DNA of 64,000 nucleotides from JACVRW01 sp963814095 (GTDB lineage: Bacteria; Actinomycetota; Thermoleophilia; Solirubrobacterales; Thermoleophilaceae). Location of the stretch: positions 1-64,000 of the forward strand of contig CAWFBT010000007.1 in the NCBI GenBank assembly GCA_963814095.1. The letters are read 5' to 3'. A model generated the notes under the pieces. It made no database searches, had not been told where the DNA came from, and saw only the letters and a program-made list of their open reading frames with translations. Each line of letters starts with the position of its first letter. Position 1 is the stretch's first letter. This document shows positions 34,385 through 42,301 of the stretch, piece by piece. Made by a program: the position numbers and the translations under genes.

Positions 34385-35245
34385 TCAGTACGAGAGTCGT
34401 CCGAACTTGTCACGCAGGCGGTGATAGAAGGTCGCGCCAGGCGCCTGCGCGAGCAGCGCGCGGCCCTTCTCGAAACGGATCGCGACCGTCGCCTCCGGCG
34501 CCAGCGGGCCGACGATCTGGCCGTCCGTCGTCATGTCGACCTCCTCCGCGCGCGAGCGGTTGCGCACCTCGAGGACGTCGCCGGGCGCCACGACGAGCGA
34601 GCGCGCCGTCAGCGTGTGCGGCGCGATGAAGGAGACCACGAATCCCTCCACGCCCCAGGCCAGCACTGGGCCCCCGTTGGCGAGGTTGTAGCCGGTCGAG
34701 CCCGCCGGGGTTGCGGCCACGAGCCCGTCGCAGCGCACCTCGCCGAGCTCCTCCCCCGCGACCGAGTAGGCGAGCTCCGCAACGCGCCCGTTCGGGCGGC
34801 GGTGGAACGACATGTCGTTGATGGCGGCCTCCTCGCCGTCGCCGATCGAGGCCACGAGCTCCGGCAGCTCCATCACGTCGAACTCGCCCGCCAGCGCGTG
34901 GCGCACACCCTCCTCGAGCTCCCACGGCTCGACCGTGGCGAGGAAGCCGATCGTCCCGAAGTTGACCGCGAACACCGGCACGCGGGTGCGGCTGTAGCGA
35001 CGCAGCGTCGAGAGGATCGTGCCGTCGCCGCCGAGCACGAGCGCGACGTCCGCCCTGCCATCGGGCTCGTCGGCGATCACGAGGCCGTCGTGTGGCTCGA
35101 GCCCGTGCTTGCCGGCCTCGTCCGCGGAGACATGGACCTCGACCCCCATCACGCGCGCCAGCTCGAGCACGCGTATGAACGCACCGCGCGTGTCCTCGAT
35201 ACGCGCGTGGCTGGACACGGAGATCGCCTTCGGGGGACCGTTCAC
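34385..35245 (-). CDS. nadK: NAD kinase
   Basis: A 286-residue ATP/polyP-NAD kinase. The family motif VLGGDGTIL is at about residue 67, NFGTIGFLATVEP follows, and the NAD-binding GSTGYNLANGGP comes later. The conserved end DVLEVRNRSRAEEV is present. The GTG 35245 start overlaps the tlyA stop in GTGA. It makes NADP. Confidence 0.95.
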   Translation of the reverse strand: MNGPPKAISVSSHARIEDTRGAFIRVLELARVMGVEVHVSADEAGKHGLEPHDGLVIADEPDGRADVALVLGGDGTILSTLRRYSRTRVPVFAVNFGTIGFLATVEPWELEEGVRHALAGEFDVMELPELVASIGDGEEAAINDMSFHRRPNGRVAELAYSVAGEELGEVRCDGLVAATPAGSTGYNLANGGPVLAWGVEGFVVSFIAPHTLTARSLVVAPGDVLEVRNRSRAEEVDMTTDGQIVGPLAPEATVAIRFEKGRALLAQAPGATFYHRLRDKFGRLSY

Positions 35246-36030
35246 GGCTCCGCAATTCTTGCCGCGAGCTCGAGATCCTGAACCTCGGCGGCGCGGCCCG
35301 GCTCCGCCAGCCACACGAAGCTCTCGCGGTTGCCGGCCGGGCCCGGCAGCCCGGACGGCGTGTAGCCGAGCACCGCGACGCCGAGCTCGGAGCGCATTCG
35401 CTCGCCCACCTCGACGAGCGCCGCGCGCCGGTCGTCGCCGGAGCGGACGACGCCGCCCTTGCCGACCCGCTCGCGGCCGACCTCGAACTGCGGCTTGATC
35501 ATCGCGAGGCAGTCGAAGGCCGGCGCGGCACAGGCGAGCACCGCCGGCAGCACCTTCGTCAGCGAGATGAAGGCGACGTCGGCGACGACCAGGTCCGGCG
35601 CGTAGGGAAGCTCGTCCGGCTGCAGCGAGCGCGCATTGCGCCGCTCGATGACCGTCACGCGCGGATCGTTGCGCAGCCGCCAGTGCAGCTCGCCGTAGGC
35701 CACGTCCAGCGCGATCACGGAGCTCGCGCCGCGCTGCAGCAGGCAGTCCGTGAAGCCGCCCGTCGAGGCGCCCACGTCGAGCGCCATGCGGCCGGCGGGA
35801 TCGATCCCGAAGGCGTCGAGCGCGTTGGCGAGCTTGATCCCGCCGCGCGACACGAACGGCGGCGCCGCCGCCACCGCGAGGTCGGTGTCGTCGGCCACGA
35901 GCTCGCCCGGCTTGCGCGCCGGCCGGCCGGCCACGGTGACGTCTCCGGCGAGCACCGCCGCCGCCGCGCGTGAGCGCGATTCGTACAGGCCGCGATCGGC
36001 CAGCAGGCTGTCGAGCCGGCGCTTCAGCAC
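35242..36030 (-). CDS. tlyA: TlyA-family 2'-O-rRNA methyltransferase (S4 + FtsJ)
   Basis: A 262-residue protein with an N-terminal S4 RNA-binding domain (LDSLLADRGLYESRSRAAAA) and an FtsJ-like methyltransferase domain with SAM motif ALDVGASTGGFTDCLLQRGA. Later motifs are DLVVADVAFISLTKVLPAVL and AMIKPQFEVGRERVGKGGVV. TlyA methylates 16S and 23S rRNA cytidines and affects capreomycin sensitivity in mycobacteria. The start is GTG 36030, with TAGTCT six bases upstream. Confidence 0.93.
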   Translation of the reverse strand: MLKRRLDSLLADRGLYESRSRAAAAVLAGDVTVAGRPARKPGELVADDTDLAVAAAPPFVSRGGIKLANALDAFGIDPAGRMALDVGASTGGFTDCLLQRGASSVIALDVAYGELHWRLRNDPRVTVIERRNARSLQPDELPYAPDLVVADVAFISLTKVLPAVLACAAPAFDCLAMIKPQFEVGRERVGKGGVVRSGDDRRAALVEVGERMRSELGVAVLGYTPSGLPGPAGNRESFVWLAEPGRAAEVQDLELAARIAEP

Positions 36031-36036
36031 CGCTGC

Positions 36037-36042
36037 AGACTA
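36037..36042 (-). promoter_or_regulatory. Leaderless-type -10 box of tlyA
   Basis: TAGTCT on the minus strand, six bases before GTG 36030, with no Shine-Dalgarno. Confidence 0.55.
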
Positions 36043-36054
36043 CCCGCGAGAGCC

Positions 36055-36074
36055 TGTGTGACCGACGTCACACA
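36055..36074. promoter_or_regulatory. CRP/FNR-type palindromic operator
   Basis: A perfect inverted repeat, TGTGTGAC (36055-36062), four bases, GTCACACA (36067-36074). It contains the exact CRP-family consensus TGTGA-N6-TCACA. It lies between two divergent leaderless promoters. Its centre is at about -42 from the start of the gene at 36107, the class II activator position, and about -35 from tlyA, where it could block RNA polymerase. Confidence 0.7.
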
Positions 36075-36092
36075 GCCGCGACCTACCGAGCG

Positions 36093-36098
36093 TAACCT
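36093..36098 (+). promoter_or_regulatory. Leaderless-type -10 box of a small membrane protein gene
   Basis: TAACCT eight bases before ATG 36107. The CRP-type palindrome lies one promoter length upstream. Confidence 0.55.
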
Positions 36099-36106
36099 CG
36101 GTCTCG

Positions 36107-36466
36107 ATGACGGTTCTGAGGCTCATCTCGCCCGCTGTCCGGTCAGGCCTGCTGATGGCCGCCGGCGTCGGGTTGATCGCGGCCCCCACCCTGCTCGGGG
36201 CGGGTCCGGCCGCGCTCATCACCGGTCTCGTGCTCGGCGCCCTGGCGATCGAGCTCGGGGTCGCCGGCACCGCCTCCGAGGGCCGCGGCACCCTCCCGAT
36301 CTCGGCGCACGCGGTCTATGACCGCGCGCTCGCGCTCGGGCTGTTCCTGGCCGCTGCGATTTTCGGGGTGACGGGCGAGACCGAGGCGGCGCCGGTGTTC
36401 GCCGCCGCGGGTGCGCTCGCGCTGGTCGTGACCTCGATCACGCGCTACAGCGCGACCCCGGCCTAA
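36107..36466 (+). CDS. Four-helix small membrane protein
   Basis: A 119-residue integral membrane protein with hydrophobic segments at about 13-29, 32-50, 70-88 and 93-110. The linker between helices 2 and 3 (TASEGRGTLPISAHAVYDRA) is polar. It is not recognised; the layout resembles small SPW/DUF-type actinobacterial membrane proteins. Its upstream CRP-type site is the most informative clue and suggests control by cyclic nucleotides or redox state. Confidence 0.7.
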   Translation: MTVLRLISPAVRSGLLMAAGVGLIAAPTLLGAGPAALITGLVLGALAIELGVAGTASEGRGTLPISAHAVYDRALALGLFLAAAIFGVTGETEAAPVFAAAGALALVVTSITRYSATPA

Positions 36467-36511
36467 AACTTCCTCTCAGAGACGCATCACACATATCGCA
36501 TCACTCCTCCC

Positions 36512-37774
36512 TCAGGAACGGCCTCGCGAAAGCGGGGTCGTTTCTCTTTGGGGCTCAGCCATCAGCGTTTCGAGCGGGTCACCGTAGCTTCGGAACCGCA
36601 TGTTCTTCGCCTCGATTGTCCGCGAGCAGCCGCGGCGGCGCTCGCGTACGCAGCGCCTGTCCGTGCGCACCACCCGTAGATTGAAACGTCGTTCGAAGCC
36701 GTTTGGCGTGCGGGCGGTGAAGATCCGGACGCCGCCGCGGAACCGATACCGCCGGTCATGCCAGCGAACCCGGCACAGGAAGCTCGTCCGGCCTGCTCTT
36801 CGGCACGCCTGGCGGACTTGCCTGGGGCGCCGGTGGAAACGCTGGGTCAGCGCCCTGACCACGTAGCGTCGGGCGAGAGTCTCACGGAGCGTGGGAGCGA
36901 GGACCGACCCGGGAAGGGAGGGTCCCGGCGGCGTAGTCCCCGGCAGGACTGGCGCGCCCTCGGCTCCGACGGGGGTAACGGCGAGTTCGGTGGGCTTCTT
37001 CTGCACCAGGTCGGGCGGGCCCCAGCCCGGGTTCGGGTCAAGGACGCAGCCGTCGTCAGGTGGACCCGTGTCGCTGTAGAGCGTTTCGAACGGCTCACGT
37101 TCTTGCTGCACCGTGAAATAGGGAGCCACGCCGTAACCGTTTGGCCACAGCGCGATCCTGACCGCCGCCGTGTTGTTCTTGTAGTCGCTCTCGCAGATCT
37201 CCTTGGCGGAGTTGACCCAGTGGACGAGCCAGTAGTCGCCAGGCGGCACGTCCTCGACGTCGATCCACTGCCCCTCGAGATTCGGGTTGTAGTAGTCGCT
37301 CGTGCCCCGGCCAAGGCCCTCGGCGACGGTGAGCGCCTCCGGCTTCATGGAGCCGCAGAAGTCCGGCGCGTACATCGGGTCTGCCATGCAGAATCCTGCC
37401 TTGTTGTCCGGGCGGACGAGCGACAGGTCCGACGTGGCGCGGAGCTGATAGCGGACGAAGCCCTTGTAGTGCCAGTGCCGGTGGCTCACCGACCCCGGAT
37501 ATTCCTCGTAGAGGAGCTGTCCCATGTTCGGACGTGTCGTGCTGCCGCCTAAGTACTCGACGATCTGGTCGGCCATCATCGGCTCGCCGGTGCTCGAGCG
37601 GTGACCATTGATGATCACGGGTCCACCGTCCGAAGCGGCCATGACCGTGGACCCGAACGCGAGCTTGTAGCCCGGCGCGGCGGCGGCAACGCTCGAGCCG
37701 GCGCATGCCAGTCCGCACGCCGCGAGCGCACCGGCCAAGAGGACCCTACGTCTTCCCCTTAGCGTGGCTCGCAT
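36512..37774 (-). CDS. Secreted lysyl-oxidase-like copper amine oxidase
   Basis: A 420-residue protein with a signal peptide (residues 1-33). Residues 80-215 match the lysyl oxidase catalytic domain: copper-ligand histidines H98, H100 and H102 (SHRHWHYKGFVRYQL), a lysine K125 in NKAGFCMADP, a tyrosine at 161/162 before GQWIDVEDVPPGDYWL, and ESDYKNN. K125 and the tyrosine align with the pair that forms the lysine tyrosylquinone cofactor in animal enzymes. The C-terminal 150 residues are a basic, cysteine-containing domain (FLCRVRWHDRRYRFRGG). ATG 37774 has an AAGGAG site. It should oxidise amines outside the cell; substrate unknown. Confidence 0.85.
   Translation of the reverse strand: MRATLRGRRRVLLAGALAACGLACAGSSVAAAAPGYKLAFGSTVMAASDGGPVIINGHRSSTGEPMMADQIVEYLGGSTTRPNMGQLLYEEYPGSVSHRHWHYKGFVRYQLRATSDLSLVRPDNKAGFCMADPMYAPDFCGSMKPEALTVAEGLGRGTSDYYNPNLEGQWIDVEDVPPGDYWLVHWVNSAKEICESDYKNNTAAVRIALWPNGYGVAPYFTVQQEREPFETLYSDTGPPDDGCVLDPNPGWGPPDLVQKKPTELAVTPVGAEGAPVLPGTTPPGPSLPGSVLAPTLRETLARRYVVRALTQRFHRRPRQVRQACRRAGRTSFLCRVRWHDRRYRFRGGVRIFTARTPNGFERRFNLRVVRTDRRCVRERRRGCSRTIEAKNMRFRSYGDPLETLMAEPQRETTPLSRGRS
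36524..36557 (+). repeat. Direct repeat copy 1 flanking the lysyl-oxidase gene
   Basis: CGCGAAAGCGGGGTCG followed by TTTCTCTTTGGGGCT closely matches the hairpin at 37922-37951 in the same orientation. It overlaps the last codons of the lysyl-oxidase gene. Confidence 0.45.
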
Positions 37775-37921
37775 CGTCGCGCTCCTTGCATAGCTCGTGC
37801 CGAAAGGTCGGCTCGTCGGCCGCCTTATAGCCCGAAATGCCTGGTTTCGCGAGCGGTCTCAGTCCGCTGCGCGGAATCTTGCAGAGCAGTTCGCGCCTGT
37901 TGCCCAGCCAGCCAGTCCTCA

Positions 37922-37951
37922 CGCGAAAGCGGGTCGTCTCGCTTTCGGGCT
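37922..37951 (+). repeat. Direct repeat copy 2 flanking the lysyl-oxidase gene
   Basis: CGCGAAAGCGGGTCG followed by TCTCGCTTTCGGGCT, the second copy of the element at 36524. A third, partial hairpin (CGAAA-N7-TTTCG) lies near 37833-37849. Confidence 0.45.
37924..37947 (-). terminator. Terminator-like hairpin after the DUF427 gene
   Basis: CGAAAGCG (37924-37931), eight-base loop, CGCTTTCG (37940-37947), a perfect stem two bases beyond the DUF427 stop. No T-run follows, so termination is inferred from position and stem quality. Confidence 0.5.
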
Positions 37952-38766
37952 AGGTGAGGCCGAACTCGCTACGCATTGCGTCCGCGATCGGGCCGCGCGG
38001 TGGCTCGCGCAGCTCTCCGTCGAGGTAGACGTCGACGACCTCGTCCCAGAAGGCCACGAGGCCGGCGAGCTTGACGGCATCGGGGAGGGGCGCCTCGTAG
38101 GTCCAGCCGATGCCCTCGCGCAGGACGCCCCCCGGCCTCGACCGACCAGTAGGACGCCTCCCCCTTGTAGGGGCAGTAGCTGCGCGACGAGCTGGGCTGG
38201 AGCTCCACGCGCACGTCCTCACGCGGCAGGTAGAAGCGGGTGTGCAGCTGGGTCTCGAATGCCATGCGGGCGCTCGTCGTCTCGGCCAGGACGTGGCCGC
38301 CGAGCTCGATCCGCACCGGTCGTGCGCTCTCCAGCACGTCGACGCGATGGTACGGGTCGCGGGGATGACCGAGGATCTGCTCGTCCTCCTCGAGCCAGTC
38401 GAACGCTTCGAAGTCGAGCGCGACGTAACCGGCCAGCTCCTCGTCCGCCAGCCGGAAGCCGCTGCCCGCGCGGCCGCCGACCGTCACGGGCTCGCCCTCG
38501 GCGGTGTGCACGGCAAACGGGATTCCCGGGTGAAGCACGCCGTCCACCTGGCCGTTCGCGGACGGCGCCGGCCCCAGCGCGCCCTCGATGTCCTCGGCCG
38601 GGACGGCATAGGACGGGCACACGCGCCGCGGCTCCCAGAGGAGCATCGCGCGGGTGCTGTCGACGACGGTGTCCGCGCCGAGCTTCGCCCGCACGCGCCG
38701 CTCGATCGGCTCATGCCGGAGCAGGCCGTGGGCCTCGCGGATCAGTTTCTGCATCCTCATGCTCAT
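37950..38766 (-). pseudogene. DUF427 double-domain protein with a frameshift at a C6 run
   Basis: From ATG 38766 the protein has two DUF427 (beta-sandwich) repeats: RAMLLWEPRRVCPSYAVPAE in the first, and SARMAFETQLHTRFYLPRED with SYCPYKGEASYWSVEAG in the second. At 38128-38133 a run of six C (six G on the coding strand) breaks the frame. Removing one base joins it to GVLREGIGWTYEAPLPDAVK and the normal end at TAG 37950, giving about 271 residues. The family is widespread in actinobacteria and has no firm function. A homopolymer miscount is the most likely cause; slippage-based switching is possible. Confidence 0.82.
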
Positions 38767-38777
38767 GACTGAGGAAG

Positions 38778-38783
38778 ACGTTA
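38778..38783 (-). promoter_or_regulatory. Possible -10 box of the DUF427 gene
   Basis: TAACGT on the minus strand, 11 bases before ATG 38766; the longest gap among the leaderless-type boxes, so weaker. Confidence 0.35.
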
Positions 38784-38815
38784 CGCATCCGGCCTCTATT
38801 CCCCAAGCCGCTACG

Positions 38816-38821
38816 TAGACT
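38816..38821 (+). promoter_or_regulatory. Leaderless-type -10 box of the osmC-like gene
   Basis: TAGACT ten bases before ATG 38832, with no Shine-Dalgarno; identical to the glutaredoxin and pyrG boxes. Confidence 0.55.
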
Positions 38822-38831
38822 CAGCGGGTTC

Positions 38832-39299
38832 ATGGACGAGCACCGTTACGAGGCACGACTGCGCTGGACCGGCTCGACCGGTCTCGGCTGGGACCACTAC
38901 GACCGCGAGCACACCGCCACGGCCCCTCCGGCCGAGCAGGAGGTGCGCCTGACGACGGGCGAGTCGCAGGGCGACCCGGCCGTGCTGAACCCGGAGCAGC
39001 TCGTCGTGATGGCTGCCTCGTCCTGCCAGATGCTGTTCTTCCTCCACCTCGCCAGCAAGGCGCGCATCGACGTGGTCGAGTACGCGGACGACGCGAGCGG
39101 GGTGATGCCCCTCGAGGAGCAGCCGGTGCGGCTGACCAGGATCACGCTGCGCCCGCGCATCTTGGTCGCGGGCGACGCGAGCGAGGAGCGGGTCACCAAG
39201 CTCGTCGAGAAGGCCCATGAGTACTGCTACGTCGCGAACAGCCTGAACGGCGAGGTCGTGCTCGAGCCGCGCGTCGAGTTCGCGCAGGTGACCCGATGA
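38832..39299 (+). CDS. OsmC/Ohr-family peroxidase
   Basis: A 155-residue OsmC-fold protein with both reactive cysteines: VVMAASSCQMLFFLHLA and AHEYCYVANSLNG. The N-terminal pattern YEARLRWTGSTGLG is also typical. Family members reduce organic hydroperoxides with dithiols. It is followed by an overlapping M42 peptidase (ATGA), so the two are cotranscribed. Confidence 0.9.
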   Translation: MDEHRYEARLRWTGSTGLGWDHYDREHTATAPPAEQEVRLTTGESQGDPAVLNPEQLVVMAASSCQMLFFLHLASKARIDVVEYADDASGVMPLEEQPVRLTRITLRPRILVAGDASEERVTKLVEKAHEYCYVANSLNGEVVLEPRVEFAQVTR

Positions 39300-40360
39300 G
39301 CGCCGCCCCGGAGGTGCTCGAGCGCCTGCTCACGACGCCGGGCGCGCCAGGGCAGGAGGGCGCCGCCGTCGCGGTCTGGCGCGAGGCCGCCGAGGAGTTC
39401 GCCTCCTCGGTGACGGTCGACGCCATGGGCACGCCGGTGGCGCGCGTCGACGGCCGCGGCGAGCATCCGCTGCTCGCGGTGGTCGGCCACATCGACGAGA
39501 TCGCCGTGCTCGTCAGCCACGTGACCAAGGAGGGCCAGCTGAAGGTCGTCTCGTCCGGCGGCTGGGACGCCCAGATCCTCGTCGGGCAGCGCGTCGAGGT
39601 GCTGACTCAGAACGGGCCCGTGCCCGGCGTCTGCGGGCGCAAGCCGATTCACCTGCTCGAGTCGGAGGAGCGCAAGAAGGCGGTCGAGCTGAAGGCGCTC
39701 CACGTCGACATCGGCGCGAAGGACCGCGACGAGGCGCTCGAACGGGTGCGCCTGGGCGATCCGATCGTGATCGCCACCCAGCCGCTGGACCTGCTGGGCG
39801 GGCGGATCGCATCGAGGGCGCTCGACAACCGCCTCGGCGTCTACGTCGCGCTCGAGGTGGCGCGGCGCGTTGCGGAGGCGGGCGGCGGCGCCGGCCCGGT
39901 GGCCGGCGTGGCGGCGGTGCAGGAGGAGATCGGCGCGCACGGCGCGCACGCGATGGCATACGAGCTCGAGCCCGACGTGGCGATCGTGGTCGACGTGACC
40001 CACGCCACCGACGTCCCCGGCGTCGAGGCGGGCCAGCTCGGCGAGCACGGGCTCGGCGAGGGCCCGGTGCTGACGCGCGGGGCGATCGTCAGCGCGCGCG
40101 TCACCGACCTGCTCGACGAGGCCGCCGAGGCCGAGGGGATCGCGGTGACCACCGAGGTCGCCGGGCGAGCCACCCACACCGACGCCGACTCGATCCATCT
40201 GAGCCGCGCGGGCGTGCCCACGGCGATCCTGTCGATCCCGCTGCGCTACATGCACTCGCCGGTCGAGGTCGTCGAGCTCGCGGACGTCGAGGCGACGATC
40301 GCCCTGATCACGGCCTTCGCGCTGAGGCTCGAGCCCGATACGAGCCTGGCGCGCTGGTAG
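39296..40360 (+). CDS. M42-family glutamyl/leucyl aminopeptidase
   Basis: A 354-residue di-metal aminopeptidase that forms large TET-type shells in known relatives. Ligand motifs are LAVVGHIDEIAVLV, RIASRALDNRLGVYVAL, VAAVQEEIGAHGAHAM (catalytic and metal glutamates), VVDVTHATD and the C-terminal RYMHSPVEVVELAD. The length is normal. The start overlaps the OsmC stop, and the stop directly abuts the dxs stop on the other strand. Confidence 0.93.
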   Translation: MSAAPEVLERLLTTPGAPGQEGAAVAVWREAAEEFASSVTVDAMGTPVARVDGRGEHPLLAVVGHIDEIAVLVSHVTKEGQLKVVSSGGWDAQILVGQRVEVLTQNGPVPGVCGRKPIHLLESEERKKAVELKALHVDIGAKDRDEALERVRLGDPIVIATQPLDLLGGRIASRALDNRLGVYVALEVARRVAEAGGGAGPVAGVAAVQEEIGAHGAHAMAYELEPDVAIVVDVTHATDVPGVEAGQLGEHGLGEGPVLTRGAIVSARVTDLLDEAAEAEGIAVTTEVAGRATHTDADSIHLSRAGVPTAILSIPLRYMHSPVEVVELADVEATIALITAFALRLEPDTSLARW

Positions 40361-42301
40361 TCAGGCCAGGCTCGGCTCGAGCACAGCCTGGGCGACGCGG
40401 TCGGCGACCGCCTCGGGCGTGAGCCCCACCTCGGCACGCAGCAGCGCCGGCTTGCCGTGGGTCACGTACGCGTCGGGCAGCCCCACGCGCAGCACGCGCG
40501 TGCCGCCCAGCTGGTCGCGGTCCGCGAGGTGCTCGAGCACGGCGGATCCGAAGCCGCCCGAGAGCACGTTCTCCTCGACCGTCACGAGCAGGTCATGCTC
40601 GGCGGCGAGGCGCTCCACCAGCTCGGCGTCGAGCGGCTTCGCGAAGCGCGCATCCGCCACGGTCGCGTCCACGCCGCGGCCCTCCGCCAGCAGCTCGGCC
40701 GCACCGAGCGCGACGCTCACGCCGTAGCCGTAGCCGAGGAACGCGACCCGCTCGCCCTCGCGCAGCAGCTCGCCACGGCCGATCTCGATGCGCTCGGGCT
40801 TGAGCGGCAGCGGCACGCCCTCGGCCTCGCCGCGCGGGTAGCGAAGCGCCACCGGACCGTCGTCGTGGCGCAGGGCCGTATGCAGCATGTGGACGAGCAG
40901 CGCCTCGTCGCGCGGCGCCATCAGCACGATGTTCGGCAGGCAGCGCAGCCACGAGATGTCGAAGGCGCCGTGGTGGGTCGGGCCGTCGTCGCCGACGAGC
41001 CCAGCGCGGTCCATCGCGAACACGACGTTCAGGTTCTGCAGGCAGACGTCGTGGACGATCTGGTCGTAGCCGCGCTGCAGGAAGGTGGAGTAGATGGCGG
41101 CGACCGGCTTGGCGCCCTGGAGCGCGAGGCCCGCCGCGAACAGCACCGCGTGCTGCTCGGCGATGCCGACGTCGTAGTAGCGCTCGGGCAGGGCATCCTG
41201 CAGCAGGTTCAGGCCCGTGCCCGAGTTCATCGCCGCGGTGATGCCGAGCACGCGCTCGTCGCGGCGCGCCTCCTTCGACGAGCGCCTCGCCGAATACCTG
41301 GGTGTACTGGGGCGGCTTCGGCGCGGCCGCGACTTGCCGTTCGGCTTCTTCGGCGCGGCCAGTCCGTTGACGATCGAGCCGGGCTTGGCGGCGTGCCACT
41401 TCTCCATGCCCTCGAGCCCGCCCTCTTCGGCGGGGACGAAGCCCTTGCCCTTCACCGTCTTGCAGTGCACGACGACAGGGCGGTCGGCCTGGAGCGCCTC
41501 ACCGATCGCCTGACGCAGCGCCTTCACGTCGTGACCGTCGACGACGCCCACGTAGGCGAGGTCGAGCTCCTCGAAGAAGAGCCCCGGCGCCCAGTAGGCC
41601 TTGAGTGACTCCTTCAGGATCGGGCCGAAGCGCTCGATCTTGCTGCCGATGCCGGCAGGCAGCCTCGTGAGTGTCTCCTCTGCGTCCTCGCGCGCGTGGT
41701 ACAGCTTCGGGTTGAGGCGCATGCGGTTGAAGAGCCGCGAGAGCGCGCCGACGTTCGGCGCGATCGACATGCCGTTGTCGTTGACGACGATCACGATCGG
41801 CATGTCCAAGCCGCCCGCGTTCAGCAGCGCCTCGAACGAGACGCCGCCGGTGAGGGCGCCGTCGCCGATCACGGCTACGACCTTGCCGTCCTCGCCGACG
41901 CCGCGACGCATCGCCTCCTTCAAGCCGACCGCATAGGAGACCGAGGTCGAGGCGTGCCCGGCGCCCATGATGTCGTGCTCGGACTCGTGGATCGCGCAGA
42001 ACGGCGCGAGGCCCTCGTACTTGCGGATCGTGCCGAGCTGGTCGCGACGGCCCGTGAGCACCTTGTGCGGGTAGGCCTGGTGGCCGACGTCCCAGAGGAT
42101 CTTGTCGCGCGGCGAGTCCAGCAGCGAGTGCAGCGCGACCGCTATCTCGCACGCGCCGAGGTTGGCGCCGAAGTGACCGCCGATCTCGCCGATCGTCTCG
42201 ATGATGAGGTCGCGGACCTCCTGGGCAACCTGCTGCAGCTGCTCGTCCGAAAGGCCCTGCAGGTCAGCCGGACCGTCGATCTTGTCGAGAAGTGTCGTCA
42301 T
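40361..42301 (-). CDS. dxs: 1-deoxy-D-xylulose-5-phosphate synthase, with a compensated frameshift
   Basis: A 646-residue thiamine-diphosphate enzyme, the first step of the MEP isoprenoid pathway. The ThDP motif is in VIGDGALTGGVSFEALLNAG; ISWLRCLPNIVLMAPRDEAL and the C-terminal transketolase domain are intact. Between about 41273 and 41335 the frame reads RPRRSRPSTPRYSARRSSK, which is not Dxs-like, while the next frame reads APKPPQYTQVFGEALVE, which is. A missing base near 41335 and an extra base near 41273 explain it. Otherwise complete. It is last in the efp-nusB-xseB-ispA-dxs run; its start overlaps the ispA stop in ATGA. Confidence 0.93.
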   Translation of the reverse strand: MTTLLDKIDGPADLQGLSDEQLQQVAQEVRDLIIETIGEIGGHFGANLGACEIAVALHSLLDSPRDKILWDVGHQAYPHKVLTGRRDQLGTIRKYEGLAPFCAIHESEHDIMGAGHASTSVSYAVGLKEAMRRGVGEDGKVVAVIGDGALTGGVSFEALLNAGGLDMPIVIVVNDNGMSIAPNVGALSRLFNRMRLNPKLYHAREDAEETLTRLPAGIGSKIERFGPILKESLKAYWAPGLFFEELDLAYVGVVDGHDVKALRQAIGEALQADRPVVVHCKTVKGKGFVPAEEGGLEGMEKWHAAKPGSIVNGLAAPKKPNGKSRPRRSRPSTPRYSARRSSKEARRDERVLGITAAMNSGTGLNLLQDALPERYYDVGIAEQHAVLFAAGLALQGAKPVAAIYSTFLQRGYDQIVHDVCLQNLNVVFAMDRAGLVGDDGPTHHGAFDISWLRCLPNIVLMAPRDEALLVHMLHTALRHDDGPVALRYPRGEAEGVPLPLKPERIEIGRGELLREGERVAFLGYGYGVSVALGAAELLAEGRGVDATVADARFAKPLDAELVERLAAEHDLLVTVEENVLSGGFGSAVLEHLADRDQLGGTRVLRVGLPDAYVTHGKPALLRAEVGLTPEAVADRVAQAVLEPSLA

